Shown here: one piece after another, positions 46,807 through 55,697 of the stretch
Layout: each line of letters begins with the position of its first letter
Position numbering within the stretch: the first letter of the stretch is position 1
The notes under the pieces: generated by a model
Seen by the model: the letters and a program-made list of their open reading frames with translations, nothing else
Told to the model about the DNA's origin: nothing
Database searches by the model: none
Made by a program: the position numbers and the translations under genes
DNA from: Gaiellasilicea sp963791905
Lineage (GTDB): Bacteria; Actinomycetota; Thermoleophilia; Gaiellales; Gaiellaceae
Direction: 5' to 3'
Assembly (NCBI GenBank): GCA_963791905.1
Contig: CAWBTX010000005.1
Coordinates: 682,001 to 746,000 of the forward strand
Length of the DNA: 64,000 bases

Positions 46807-48596
46807 ATCCCATCTCGTTCGAGGTGATCCGGAACGCGCTCGTGGCGGCGACGGACGAGATGGTGCTGGCGCTGAAGCGGAGCGCCTACTCGACGAACAT
46901 CAAGACGCGCTCGGACTTCTCCTGCGCGTTCTTCGACGCGCAGCTGCGGCCGGTCGCGCAGGGGTTCGCGCAGCCCGTCCACCTCGGCTCGATGGTGGAG
47001 CAGGTGCCGAAGGCGGTGCAGACCTACGGCGCCGAGAACCTCGGCCCGGGCGACGTGATCGTCACGAACGACCCGCATCCGAGCGGCGTCCACCTCAACG
47101 ACGTCAGCCTCGATCTCGCCCGTGTACGACGGGGAGGAGCTGCTCGGCTACGTCGCCAACCTCGCGCATCACGTCGACGTGGGCGGCGGCGCGCCGGCGT
47201 CGATCGGCGCCTTCCGCGAGGTCTTCCAGGAGGGCGTGATCATCCCGCCCGTCAAGCTCGTCGAGGGCGGTGCGATCGTCGAGGACGTCTTCGAGCTGAT
47301 CCTCGCCCAGATCCGCTCGAAGCACGAGACGGCGGGCGACTTCCGCGCCCAGATCGCGGCCAACGCGACCGGCGTCCGCCGCGTGACGGCGCTGGTGGAG
47401 CGGCACGGGCGCGAGACGATCCTCGCGACGATGGAGGAGCTGCTCGAGTACACCGAGCGGCGCACGCGGGCCGAGCTCGAGGCGCTGCCGGCGGGTGTCT
47501 ACGAGGCCGAAGGGCACCGTCGACAACGACGGCTACACCGACGAGCCCGTTCGCCTGCGGGCGCGAGTCGAGATCTCGGCCGACGGGCATCCGCTTCGAT
47601 CTGACCGGCTGCGACCCGCAGCGGCGCGCGCCGGTCAACTCGACCTACGCGCAGACGTTCTCCGCGTGCGCGTACGCCTTCAAGTGCCTGATCGATCCCG
47701 ACCTGCCCGTGAACGACGGCTTCTACCGGCTCGTCCGCCTGAACGCGCCCGCCGGGAGCGTCGTCAACTGCACGCTGGCCCGCGCCGGTCGTCGGCGGCT
47801 GGGAGACCCACGCCCGCCTGATCGAGGTGATGTTCCGCGCGCTCCTGCCGGCCTTCCCGGAGCGGCTGCCCGCGGGCACGAAGGGGATGATGTGCCAGGC
47901 GGGGTTCGGCTCGCTGGACGCCGCGGCCGGAAAGTACACGTGCTTCTACGACACCTTCGCGGGCGGCTACGGCGGCCGCGCGGAGAGCGACGGCCCCGAC
48001 GCCGTCCAGTCGAACAGCCAGAACACCGAGAACGCGCCGATCGAGGAGACCGAGCTCAACTACCCGGTGCGGATCGACGGGCTCTCGCTGGTGGAGGACT
48101 CCGAGGGCGCCGGGCCGCTTCCGCGGCGGGCTCGGGCTGCGCAAGGACTACCGCTTCGACCTGCACACGACCTTCACCGTCCTGGCCGACCGCGACCGCG
48201 CCGGGCCGTGGGGCGCGTTCGGCGGTCGGCGAAGGCCGCCTCGCCGAGTACATGCACATCCGGGACGGCGCGGAGACGCGTCTGGGCTCGAAGAGCACCG
48301 TCGAGCTCGTCCCGGGCGACGTGATCAGCGTCCGCTCGTGCGGCGGCGGCGGCTACGGCCCGCCCGAGGAGCGGGAGCCAGAGCGCGTCCTGCGCGACGT
48401 ACTCGAGGGCAAGGTCAGCGCCGAGCGCGCGCGCGACGTCTACCAGGTTGCGATCGACGGCCGCTCGGTCGACCCGGCCGCGACGGCGACGCTCCGCGCC
48501 GAAGGGCTTGTGTTGAAACAACACAAGCGCAGCTCGCCCCGCGGAGCGAAGCCAGGAGGCGGTGAGAAAGTGTTGTTTCAACACAAAGTCTCATGA
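46797..48596 (+). CDS. hyuB: HyuB3: hydantoinase B / oxoprolinase family subunit, six frame breaks, repeat-extended C-terminus
   Basis: About 597 residues when corrected, colinear with HyuB2 through CGGGGYGPPEERE. Insertions of one base are near 47112, 47516, 47591, 47782, 48114 (GGGCCGCTTCCGCGG again) and 48219; the total of six keeps start and stop in register. After the normal HyuB end the frame continues about 30 codons through an 80-bp palindromic element (48507-48586), which adds a Lys/Gln/His-rich tail and supplies the stop overlapping hyuA2 (ATGA). It is next to hyuA2, so HyuA2-HyuB3 are probably partners. Confidence 0.88.
   Translation: MAVDPISFEVIRNALVAATDEMVLALKRSAYSTNIKTRSDFSCAFFDAQLRPVAQGFAQPVHLGSMVEQVPKAVQTYGAENLGPGDVIVTNDPHPSGVHLNDVSLDLARVRRGGAARLRRQPRASRRRGRRRAGVDRRLPRGLPGGRDHPARQARRGRCDRRGRLRADPRPDPLEARDGGRLPRPDRGQRDRRPPRDGAGGAARARDDPRDDGGAARVHRAAHAGRARGAAGGCLRGRRAPSTTTATPTSPFACGRESRSRPTGIRFDLTGCDPQRRAPVNSTYAQTFSACAYAFKCLIDPDLPVNDGFYRLVRLNAPAGSVVNCTLARAGRRRLGDPRPPDRGDVPRAPAGLPGAAARGHEGDDVPGGVRLAGRRGRKVHVLLRHLRGRLRRPRGERRPRRRPVEQPEHRERADRGDRAQLPGADRRALAGGGLRGRRAASAAGSGCARTTASTCTRPSPSWPTATAPGRGARSAVGEGRLAEYMHIRDGAETRLGSKSTVELVPGDVISVRSCGGGGYGPPEEREPERVLRDVLEGKVSAERARDVYQVAIDGRSVDPAATATLRAEGLVLKQHKRSSPRGAKPGGGEKVLFQHKVS
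48507..48586. repeat. Palindromic element inserted at the 3' end of hyuB3
   Basis: TTGTGTTGAAACAACAC (48508-48524) recurs as its exact reverse complement GTGTTGTTTCAACACAA (48570-48586), 45 bases apart; each copy is itself nearly palindromic (arms TTGTGTTG/CAACACAA in the first). The AT-rich arms contrast with the GC-rich middle. It is translated in frame as the tail of HyuB3. It resembles REP/MITE-type palindromic elements that insert in genes; origin unknown. Confidence 0.7.
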
Positions 48597-50658
48597 GCGT
48601 TCGCGTGGCGGTCGACATCGGCGGCACCTTCACCGACGCGACGCTCGTCGACGAGGAGTCCGGCCGCGTCGCGATCGCCAAGGTCCTGACCACGCCCGCC
48701 GACCCGTCGACCGGGTTCATGCAGGCCGTCGAGCGCGCGCTCGCGGAGGGCGACGAGCGCGCCGAGGACGTCAGCTTCGTCGTCCACGCGACGACGGTCG
48801 CGACGAACGCGATCATCGAGGGCAAGATCGCCCGCAGCGGCTTCGTCACGACCGAGGGCTTCCGCGACCTGCTCGAGATCGCCCGCCAGGTGCGGCCGTC
48901 GCTCTACGACACCCGTTTCGAGAAGGCGAAGCCGCTCGTCCCCAGGGACCGAGCGGTCGGCGTGCGCGAGCGCCTCGGCCCCGCGGGCGAGGTGCTCGTC
49001 GAGCTCGAGGAAGGCTCCGTGCGCGAGGCGGCGGCTCTCCTGCGGCGCGAGGAGGTCGAGTCGGTCGCCGTCTGCCTCCTCCACTCGTACGTCAACCCGG
49101 TCGCACGAGCAGCGGATCGGCGCGATCCTCGCCGAGGAGCTGCCGGGCGTGCCGGTGTCGCTCTCGGCCGAGGTCGCCCCGGAGTTCCGCGAGTACCTGC
49201 GCGCCTCGACGACGGTCATCAATGCCGCGGTCCGGCCCGTCGTCGAGCGCTACCTCGAGCGGATCGAGCAGCGGCTCGCCGACGCAGGCGTGCAGGCGAA
49301 GCTACTCGTGATGCAGTCGAGCGGCGGCGTCTTCGGCGCCGACGCGGCCCGCGTGCGGCCCGTCTTCATGGTCGAGTCCGGGCCCGCCGCCGGTGTGATC
49401 GCGTCCGCGCATCTCGGCGAGACCCTGGGCCGGCCCGACATCCTCTCGTTCGACATGGGCGGCACGACCGCGAAGGTCGGCCTGATCCAGGACGGCCGCC
49501 CGTCGGTGACCAAGGACTACAACGTCGGCGGGCATGCGGGCGCCGGGATCGGGGGCATGTCGCTCTCCGGCTACCCGGTGCGGACGCCCGTTGTCGACCT
49601 GGTCGAGATCGGCGCCGGCGGCGGCTCGATCGCGTGGGTGGACTCGGGCGGTCTGCTCCGCGTCGGCCCGCAGAGCGCGGGTGCCGATCCCGGGCCGGTC
49701 TGTTACGGCCGCGGCGGCACGGAGCCGACCGTGACGGACGCGAACCTCGTCCTCGGCCGACTGAATCCGCGCTACTTCCTCGGCGGCGAGATCGAGCTCG
49801 ACCTCGAGGCCGCCGAGCGCGCGATCGAGGAGCGGTGTGCGCAACCGCTCGGGCTGTCCTTGGTGGAGGCCGCGAACGGCATCGTCGAGATCGCGAACGC
49901 CGCGATGGTCAACGCGCTGCACCTCATCTCGGTGCAGCGCGGCTACGACCCGCGCGACTTCGTCCTCGTCGGCTTCGGCGGCGCCGGTCCCGTGCACGCC
50001 AACGCGCTCGCACGCGACGCCGAGATGCCGACGCTCCTGATCCCGCGCAGCCCGGGCATCTTCTCCGCGACCGGGCTGCTCACGACCGACCTGAAGCGCG
50101 ACGCCGCGATCACGATCATGCGCCGCGCCGACGACCTGGCAACCGAGGAGGCGCGACGCGATGTTCGCCGAGCTCGAGGCAGTCGGGCGCGAGGAGCTCG
50201 AGCGTGAGGGCGTCGGGGCAGACGCGATCGAGTTCCAGCGCCAGGTCGACGCGCGCTACGTGGGCCAGAGCTTCGAGCTGACGATCCCCGCGGGCGACGG
50301 TCTCCTCGAACGCTTCCACGAGGAGCACGACCGCACCTACGGCTTCGCGGCGCCGGCCGAGCCGGTCGAGGTCGTGAGCCTGCGGCTGACGAGCGTGGGG
50401 AGGATCGCGAAGCCGCCGCCGCGCCAGCTCGAGCGCGGCGCGGCGACCGAGCCGAAGGAGCGCCGGCAGGTCTTCTTCGCCGAGGCCGGCGGCTACGTCG
50501 ACTGTCCGATCTACGACCGCTACGCGCTTCCGGCCGGAGCCGCGTTCCGAGGCCCGGCCGTCGTCGAGGAGTTCGACTCCACGACCGTCGTCCACCCGGG
50601 CTTCCGCCTCGCGGTCGACGACACCGGCAACCTGATCATCGAGAAGGAGGATGTGTGA
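48593..50658 (+). CDS. hyuA: HyuA2: hydantoinase A / oxoprolinase-type ATPase subunit, two frame breaks
   Basis: About 687 residues when corrected. Nucleotide motifs AVDIGGTFTDATL at the N-terminus and FDMGGTTAKVGLI in the middle; FVVHATTVATNAIIEGK, MQSSGGVFGADAA, GADPGPVCYGRGG and the C-terminal AVVEEFDSTTVVHPG are typical. An extra base near 49104 (VNPV to HEQRIG) and another near 50152 (before MFAELEAVG) break the frame. The ATG overlaps the hyuB3 stop (ATGA) and its own stop overlaps the CocE-type start (GTGA). It differs enough from HyuA1 to suggest a second complex with a different substrate. Confidence 0.9.
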
Positions 50659-52554
50659 GCTACGGGATCGTGCTCGCGAAGGACGTGATGGTGCGGACGC
50701 GGGACGGGATCGGCCTCGCGTCGGACGTCTACCGGCCCGCGCTCGACGGCGAGCTCGTCGAGGGCGAGCGCTTCCCGACCATCCTCTGCCGCACGCCCTA
50801 CGACAAGACGGACAAGCGGTACGTCGAGATCGCCGACTTCTTCGTCCCGCACGGCTACGCCGTCGTCCTCCAGGACTGCCGCGACCGCTACCGGTCGGAG
50901 GGGACCGGCGACTACTTCCACACCGTCACGCCGCAGCAGGGCCAGGACGGCTACGACACGGTCGAGTGGATCGCCGAGCAGCGCTGGTCGAACGGCCGCG
51001 TCGGGCACGGTGGGCTCGTCCTACGCGGCGATCACCCAGGTGCGGATGGCGCTCGAGCGGCCGCCGCACCTGACCGCGATCTGGCCCGACGTCGTGCCGA
51101 CGAACTCCTTCCAGCACCAGTCGCGCGAGGGCGGAGCGATGCAGCTGCACATGTTCTGGGCGCTCTTCATCCACGCGCAGGACGCGCAGGACATCGCCGA
51201 CGACCCGGCCAAGCAGGCGGAGGTCTGGGGCGACCTGGCGAGGCTGCGCGAGCTCATGTGGCAGTTCCCGTTCGAGGCGGGTCAGCTCGCGCTGCGGCAC
51301 ACGCCGACCCTCGAGCAGGCGCTCATCGACTACACGACCCGAGGCGCCTACGACGAGTACTGGGCGCAGGAGAGCAACGACTTCACCGCGCATTACGACC
51401 GGCACGCGGACGTCCCCGGCACGTACTCGACCGGCTGGTTCGACGCCTTCCCGCACGCCGACAGCGAGTACTTCGCGGCGATGGCGGCGAAGAACGAGAC
51501 GCCGCAGCGCCTGGTCATCGGCCCGTGGAGCCACGTCGGCATGCGCGGCGATGCGACCTGGACGCTCGACGTCGACTTCGGGTCGGACTCGGCCTGGGGC
51601 GTCAAGCGCTACTTCGAGGAGCAGCGCGCGTTCTTCGACCGCTGGCTGAGGGACGAACGGAACGGCCTGGAGGACGAGGCGCCGGTCCGGATCTTCGTCA
51701 TGGGCGGCGGCTCGGGCCGCAAGACCGACCTTGGGAAGCTCGACCACGGCGGCCGCTGGCGCGAGGAGTACGAGTGGCCGCCCGCGCGGGCGCAGGAGAC
51801 GCGTCTCTATCTCCGCGGCGACGGCGCGCTCTCCGCGGAGCCGCCGGAGGGCTCAGCCGAGCCGCGGCGCTACACCTACGACCCGGCCCATCCCGTGCCG
51901 ACGATCGGCGGCAACTACTGCTCGGTCGGCGAGCTGCCGGCCGAGGGCGCCGCGATGGAGCCGGCGTGGTCGCGGTTCCTGAGCCCCGTGCTGCGCCTGC
52001 GCAACATCATGACCCCGGGCCCCGCCGACCAGAAGGAGTCCCCGGAGTTCTTCACCTCACGCGAGCCATATCCGCGGCTCTCCGAGCGGCCCGACGTGCT
52101 CGTCTACCAGACCGAGCCCCTCGCGGAGCCGGTCGAGGTGACCGGCCGCGGCGTCGTCAACCTCTGGATCTCGTCGAGCGCGCCCGACACGGACTTCACG
52201 GCGAAGCTCGTGGACGTCTATCCGCCGAACGAGGACTACCCCGAGGGCTACGACCTGCTGATCAACGACTCGATCATCCGCTGTCGTTACCGCGAGGGGT
52301 TCGACCGCGAGGTCTTCCTCACACCGGGCGAGATCGTGCCGGTCTCGATCCTGCTACCGCCGACGTCGAACGTGTTCGCGGCGGGCCACCGGATCCGGGT
52401 CGACGTCTCGTCGTCGAACTTCCCCCGGCTCGACCGCAATCCCAACACGGGCGAGCCGATCGGCCGGCACACGCACGAGGTGATCGCCGAGCAGGCCGTC
52501 TATGCCGACGCGGAGCACCCGTCGCACGTCGTGCTGCCCGTCATCCCTGCGTGA
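50655..52554 (+). CDS. CocE/NonD-family hydrolase (X-Pro dipeptidyl-peptidase-like), one frame break
   Basis: About 632 residues when corrected. N-terminal alpha/beta hydrolase: MVRTRDGIGLASDVYRP, RTPYDKTD, QDCRDRYRSEG, with the nucleophile serine in VGSSYAAITQ; C-terminal jelly-roll (PVEVTGRGVVNLWISSSAPDTDFTAKLVDVYP, IRVDVSSSNFPRLDRNPNTG). It resembles cocaine esterase and glutaryl-7-ACA acylase types, which cleave esters or amides. The frame is broken by GGGC for GGC near 51009, directly before the nucleophile elbow. No signal peptide, so a cytosolic enzyme. It could hydrolyse the carbamoyl or acyl product of the Hyu enzymes. Confidence 0.9.
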
Positions 52555-53702
52555 CTGCGCTCGAGTTCGTCCCGATTCCGGCCGGCCCGTTCGCGATGGG
52601 CACGGACCCTGCCACGGACTACCCGCCCGACGCAGACGAGACGCCGCGACGCGTTGTTGCCGTCGAGCGCTTCCGGATCGCCCGGCTTCCGGTCACCGAC
52701 GCCGACGGCGTGCCGCTGACCTACGTCTCGCGCGCGGAGGCGGAGGCGTTCTGTGCGGCGAACGGCGTCAGGCTGCCGACCGAGATCGAGTGGGAGGCGG
52801 CCGCCCGCGGCGGCGATGACCGGCTGTGGCCGTGGGGCGACGAGCCGCCCGACGCGACGCGCGCGACGTTCGGCCAAGGGATCGGCGGGCCGTGGCGAGC
52901 CGGCTTCCACGCCGCCGGCGCCGCGCCGTGCGGCGCGCTCGACGTGGCGGGCAACGTCTACGAGTGGACTGCCGACGGCGCGGTGCGAGGCGGGTCGTAC
53001 CTGAGTGGGCCGGACGAGTTGCGCTGCTCGGCGCGGCTCCCGGTGCATCCGGCGGCCCGCGACACCTACATCGGCTTCCGCGTCGTCGCCGTCGAGCCGA
53101 ACACGGAGTTCGACTGGGTCGAGGTGCCGGCTGGCGACTACGTCATCGGCCGGGACGCGGGCGACTCCCGGCAACGGCTCGTCGACGTGACCGCGTTCGA
53201 GCTGACGCGGACGCCCGTCACGAACGCGCAGTACGAGCGCTTCGTGGCCGACACGGGCGCTGAAGCGCCGCCGCACTGGCCGGCCCCGCCTGATCATCCG
53301 GTCACGTTCGTGGACTGGCACGCGGCCTCGGCCTTCTGCGCCTGGGCCGGCGGCCGGTTGCCGACCGAGGCGGAATGGGAGAAGGCGGCCCGCGGCACCG
53401 ATGGCCGAGCGTATCCCTGGGGCGACGAGGAGGACGGAAGCCGCGCCGCGGTCGGCAGCGGCCTCAAGTACGGCTCGACCTCGCCGGTCGGGTCACATCC
53501 GGCGGGCGCGAGCCCGTACGGGCTCCTCGACATGGCCGGCAACGTCTGGGAGTGGACGACGAGCGAGTATCCGCCGGGCGAGCGCGTCCTCCGCGGCGGC
53601 TCGTTCGCGAGCCCGGGACTCGCCTGGGCCCGTTGCACGATGCGAAGCCACAGCCGGCCCGGGCGGCGCCAGGCTCACATCGGCTTTCGCGTCGCGCGCT
53701 GA
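52551..53702 (+). CDS. Tandem double FGE-sulfatase (SUMF1/EgtB-like) domain protein
   Basis: 383 residues made of two copies of the FGE-sulfatase fold. Domain 1 (about 1-185) starts EFVPIPAGPFAMGTD and has RLPTEIEWEAAARGG, DVAGNVYEWT and LRCSARLPVHPAARDTYIGFRVV. Domain 2 (about 190-383) starts FDWVEVPAGDYVIG and has PVTNAQYERFVADTG, RLPTEAEWEKAARG, DMAGNVWEWT and ARCTMRSHSRPGRRQAHIGFRV. Each keeps the second FGE cysteine (the RC position) but has Pro or Leu where the first catalytic Cys should be, so formylglycine synthesis is unlikely. No EgtB DinB-like domain is present. Domain 1 has a shortened helix. GTGA overlap with CocE; function unknown. Confidence 0.88.
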   Translation: MTALEFVPIPAGPFAMGTDPATDYPPDADETPRRVVAVERFRIARLPVTDADGVPLTYVSRAEAEAFCAANGVRLPTEIEWEAAARGGDDRLWPWGDEPPDATRATFGQGIGGPWRAGFHAAGAAPCGALDVAGNVYEWTADGAVRGGSYLSGPDELRCSARLPVHPAARDTYIGFRVVAVEPNTEFDWVEVPAGDYVIGRDAGDSRQRLVDVTAFELTRTPVTNAQYERFVADTGAEAPPHWPAPPDHPVTFVDWHAASAFCAWAGGRLPTEAEWEKAARGTDGRAYPWGDEEDGSRAAVGSGLKYGSTSPVGSHPAGASPYGLLDMAGNVWEWTTSEYPPGERVLRGGSFASPGLAWARCTMRSHSRPGRRQAHIGFRVAR

Positions 53703-54388
53703 TCCGGGATCGGCCACTCGGGCGTCTCCCGGAGCCGCTCGAGCCCGTCGAGAATCAGCTCGAGGCCGAACTCGAACTCGGTCGCGCCGGTCGGGCTGGA
53801 CGGCTCGAGGTGCTGGTGGGCATGCTCGACGATGAAGGGGTACGCCTCGGACGAGATCTGCTGCAGGAAGCCCTCGGCCAGGTCGACGAGCTCCTCCTTC
53901 GTCTTGAAAGGCATGCTCACCTGCCAGAGCGTGAAGCCGGTGATGTGGCTGTCGAGCGCGTGGTAGGCGTGGTGCGTCATGTCGGCGGAGAAACCGGCCT
54001 CGCGCAGCGTTCGCAGGAGGCTCTCCATCCACTCCATCCGCACCGGGCTGAGCCTCGGCACGCGCATCATCAGGCTGCATGCCCAGCGGTGACGGATGAA
54101 GGCCTCGTGGGCCGAGACCGCCGTCCGCCGCACCTCCTCCTTCCAATCGCCGTCCGGCGACGGGTTCTCGACCTCGCCGAGGACGATCTCGACGATCCCA
54201 TCGTGGAGGTCGTCCTTGTTGTGGACGTGGTTGTAGAGCGACATCGCCTCGACTCCGAGCTCCTGGCCGAGCTTGCGCATGCTGAGCCCCTCGATGCCGT
54301 CGCGGTCGGCGAGCTCCACGGCCGCGTGGAGCACGCGGTCGCGGCTCAAGGGGGCTCGGGGCTGTGGGGGTACGGGTTGCGTCGCCAT
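53675..54388 (-). CDS. TetR-family regulator (TetR_C type)
   Basis: The product is 237 residues. The HTH is at about residues 14-60: VLHAAVELADRDGIEGLSMRKLGQELGVEAMSLYNHVHNKDDL, the AMSLYNHVHNKDDL form typical of TetR/ActR-type drug-pump or reductase regulators. The C-terminal domain has HRWACSLMMRVPRLSP, HALDSHITGFTLW and ATEFEFGLELILDGL. The ATG at 54388 is used; a TTG at 54400 would lie in the operator. Divergent from the small ORF-MDR operon across three operator-like repeats; its 3' end overlaps the FGE-domain gene by 28 bp. Confidence 0.92.
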   Translation of the reverse strand: MATQPVPPQPRAPLSRDRVLHAAVELADRDGIEGLSMRKLGQELGVEAMSLYNHVHNKDDLHDGIVEIVLGEVENPSPDGDWKEEVRRTAVSAHEAFIRHRWACSLMMRVPRLSPVRMEWMESLLRTLREAGFSADMTHHAYHALDSHITGFTLWQVSMPFKTKEELVDLAEGFLQQISSEAYPFIVEHAHQHLEPSSPTGATEFEFGLELILDGLERLRETPEWPIPDQRATRKPM

Positions 54389-54393
54389 GTCGC

Positions 54394-54451
54394 TTGACAA
54401 AACTTACGTCGTATGTATACCTTACGCCATAAGCTTACACCGTATGGTGTA
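54394..54451. promoter_or_regulatory. sigma70-like promoter overlapped by three TetR operator repeats
   Basis: On the plus strand TTGACA (54394-54399) and TATACC (54416-54421) are 16 bases apart. Three 13-mers share CTTACxxCxTAxG: CTTACGTCGTATG (54403), CTTACGCCATAAG (54421) and CTTACACCGTATG (54434). The last extends into the perfect palindrome TACACCGTATGGTGTA (54436-54451). They cover the promoter core and start site, as expected for repression by the adjacent TetR. Confidence 0.7.
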
Positions 54452-54474
54452 TCCCGACAAGCGGGAGGTTACCG

Positions 54475-54657
54475 ATGCACACCACCGACCCACACGCCGC
54501 GCTGGAGATCGCTCGCTGGCGTGTCAGCCATCTCCGCGACGAGGCTGCCGCCGAGCGCGTCCGTCGCGCCGCGGGGACGCGCCGCACCCTCGCCGCCTCG
54601 CTCCGCCGTCTCGCCGACCGCCTCGACCCGGCGCCCTTCGCGCCGCGCCCGGCGTGA
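54475..54657 (+). CDS. Small basic protein of unknown function (60 aa)
   Basis: An ATG with a good GGGAGGT ribosome site opens a 60-codon frame rich in Arg, Ala and Leu, probably two amphipathic helices (ALEIARWRVSHLRDEAAAER and TRRTLAASLRRLADRL). It is the first gene behind the TetR-controlled promoter and its stop overlaps the GTG of the MDR gene (GTGA). I recognise no family. Context and coupling make it a probable real gene. Confidence 0.6.
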   Translation: MHTTDPHAALEIARWRVSHLRDEAAAERVRRAAGTRRTLAASLRRLADRLDPAPFAPRPA

Positions 54658-55694
54658 GCACGCACACGGAGCCGGCGCTCGCGGCCGGCACGGACTCGTC
54701 CTCGCCCGGCGGGTTGCCCCGGACGATGAAGGCGATCGTCTCCGAGCGGTACGGGCTCGAGCACCTCCAGCTTCGCGAGAGCGAGATCCCGGCGCTCGAG
54801 GACCACCAGATCCTCGTGCGCGTGCGGGCGTCGTCGATCAACCCTGTGGAGTGGTATCGCGTGCACGGCCCGCTCATGTTGCGCGTGTTGGGGCGTAACG
54901 GGTTGCGGGCGCCGAAGACGACGCACATCGGCGCAGACCTGGCCGGCGTCGTCGAGGCGATCGGGCGCGACGTGAAGGAGTTCGCGCCGGGCGACGAGGT
55001 GTTCGGCACCGGGCCTGGCGCCTGGGGCGAGTACGCGGTCGCCCGCGAGCCGCGGCTCGTCCCCAAGCCGGCCAACGTCTCGTGGGAGGAGGCCGCGGGA
55101 GTGCCGATCGCGGCGACGACCGCGCTGCAGGCGCTTCGCGACCACGGCAAGGTACAGCCCGGCCAGAAGGTTCTGATCAACGGTGCGGCCGGCGGTGTGG
55201 GCACCTACGCCGTCCAGCTCGCGAAGTGGCTCGGCGCCGAGGTGACCGCCGTGTGCCGGACGGAGAAGGTCGAGCAGACCCGGGAGCTCGGCGCCGACCG
55301 CGTCGTCGACTACACCCGCGAGGACTTCACGCGCCTCGCGACGCGTTTCGACCTCATGCTCGACATCGCCGGCAGCCAGCCGTTCCTCCGCTTCAGGCGC
55401 GTGCTGACACCGGACGCAACGGTCGTGATGGTCGGGGCCAAGATGAAGAACGCTGCCTTCGGGCCGCTGCCCCACATTGTCGAGACGCATCTCACCGCGC
55501 TCGGCCGCAGCCAGAGCGTGAAGATGTTCATGGCGCAGATCAACAAAGAGGACCTGGCCCTCTTCGCGGAGCTGCTCGAGAGCGGGAGGATGAAGTCCGT
55601 GCTCGACCGGCGCTTCGACCTCACGCAGGTCGCCGACGCTGTGAACTACCTCGGCGAAGGGCACAGCCGCGGCAAGAACGTCATCGTCCCCTAA
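54654..55694 (+). CDS. MDR-family NAD(P)H quinone reductase / zinc-independent alcohol dehydrogenase 1
   Basis: 346 residues. GroES-like start MKAIVSERYGLEHLQL (residue 25 onward), VRVRASSINPVEWY, IGADLAGVVEAIG, then the Rossmann motif INGAAGGVGTYAVQLAKWLGAEVTAV. No catalytic-zinc Cys/His set is present, so it is a quinone-oxidoreductase/enoyl-reductase type using NADPH. The GTG at 54654 is chosen for its GTGA coupling; the ATG at 54726 is the alternative, giving a standard N-terminus. Under the TetR promoter, so it may answer to an electrophile, quinone or drug. Confidence 0.88.
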   Translation: MSTHTEPALAAGTDSSSPGGLPRTMKAIVSERYGLEHLQLRESEIPALEDHQILVRVRASSINPVEWYRVHGPLMLRVLGRNGLRAPKTTHIGADLAGVVEAIGRDVKEFAPGDEVFGTGPGAWGEYAVAREPRLVPKPANVSWEEAAGVPIAATTALQALRDHGKVQPGQKVLINGAAGGVGTYAVQLAKWLGAEVTAVCRTEKVEQTRELGADRVVDYTREDFTRLATRFDLMLDIAGSQPFLRFRRVLTPDATVVMVGAKMKNAAFGPLPHIVETHLTALGRSQSVKMFMAQINKEDLALFAELLESGRMKSVLDRRFDLTQVADAVNYLGEGHSRGKNVIVP

Positions 55695-55697
55695 CGC

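Noticed and set aside
43342..50281. Programmed +1 frameshifting as the cause of the broken hyu genes
   Set aside because: Contexts differ from site to site, no stop-plus-slippery pattern recurs, and genes without any link are hit. Only the shared GGGCCGCTTCCGCGG site is kept as an open question.
40274..50658. Acetone carboxylase operon
   Set aside because: HyuA/HyuB-type subunits are homologous to AcxA/AcxB, but no AcxC-like small subunit is encoded and the surrounding enzymes do not fit acetone metabolism.
52551..53702. EgtB (ergothioneine synthesis) or a true formylglycine-generating enzyme
   Set aside because: No DinB-like domain for EgtB and neither domain has the paired catalytic cysteines of FGE; no sulfatase or egt gene is nearby.
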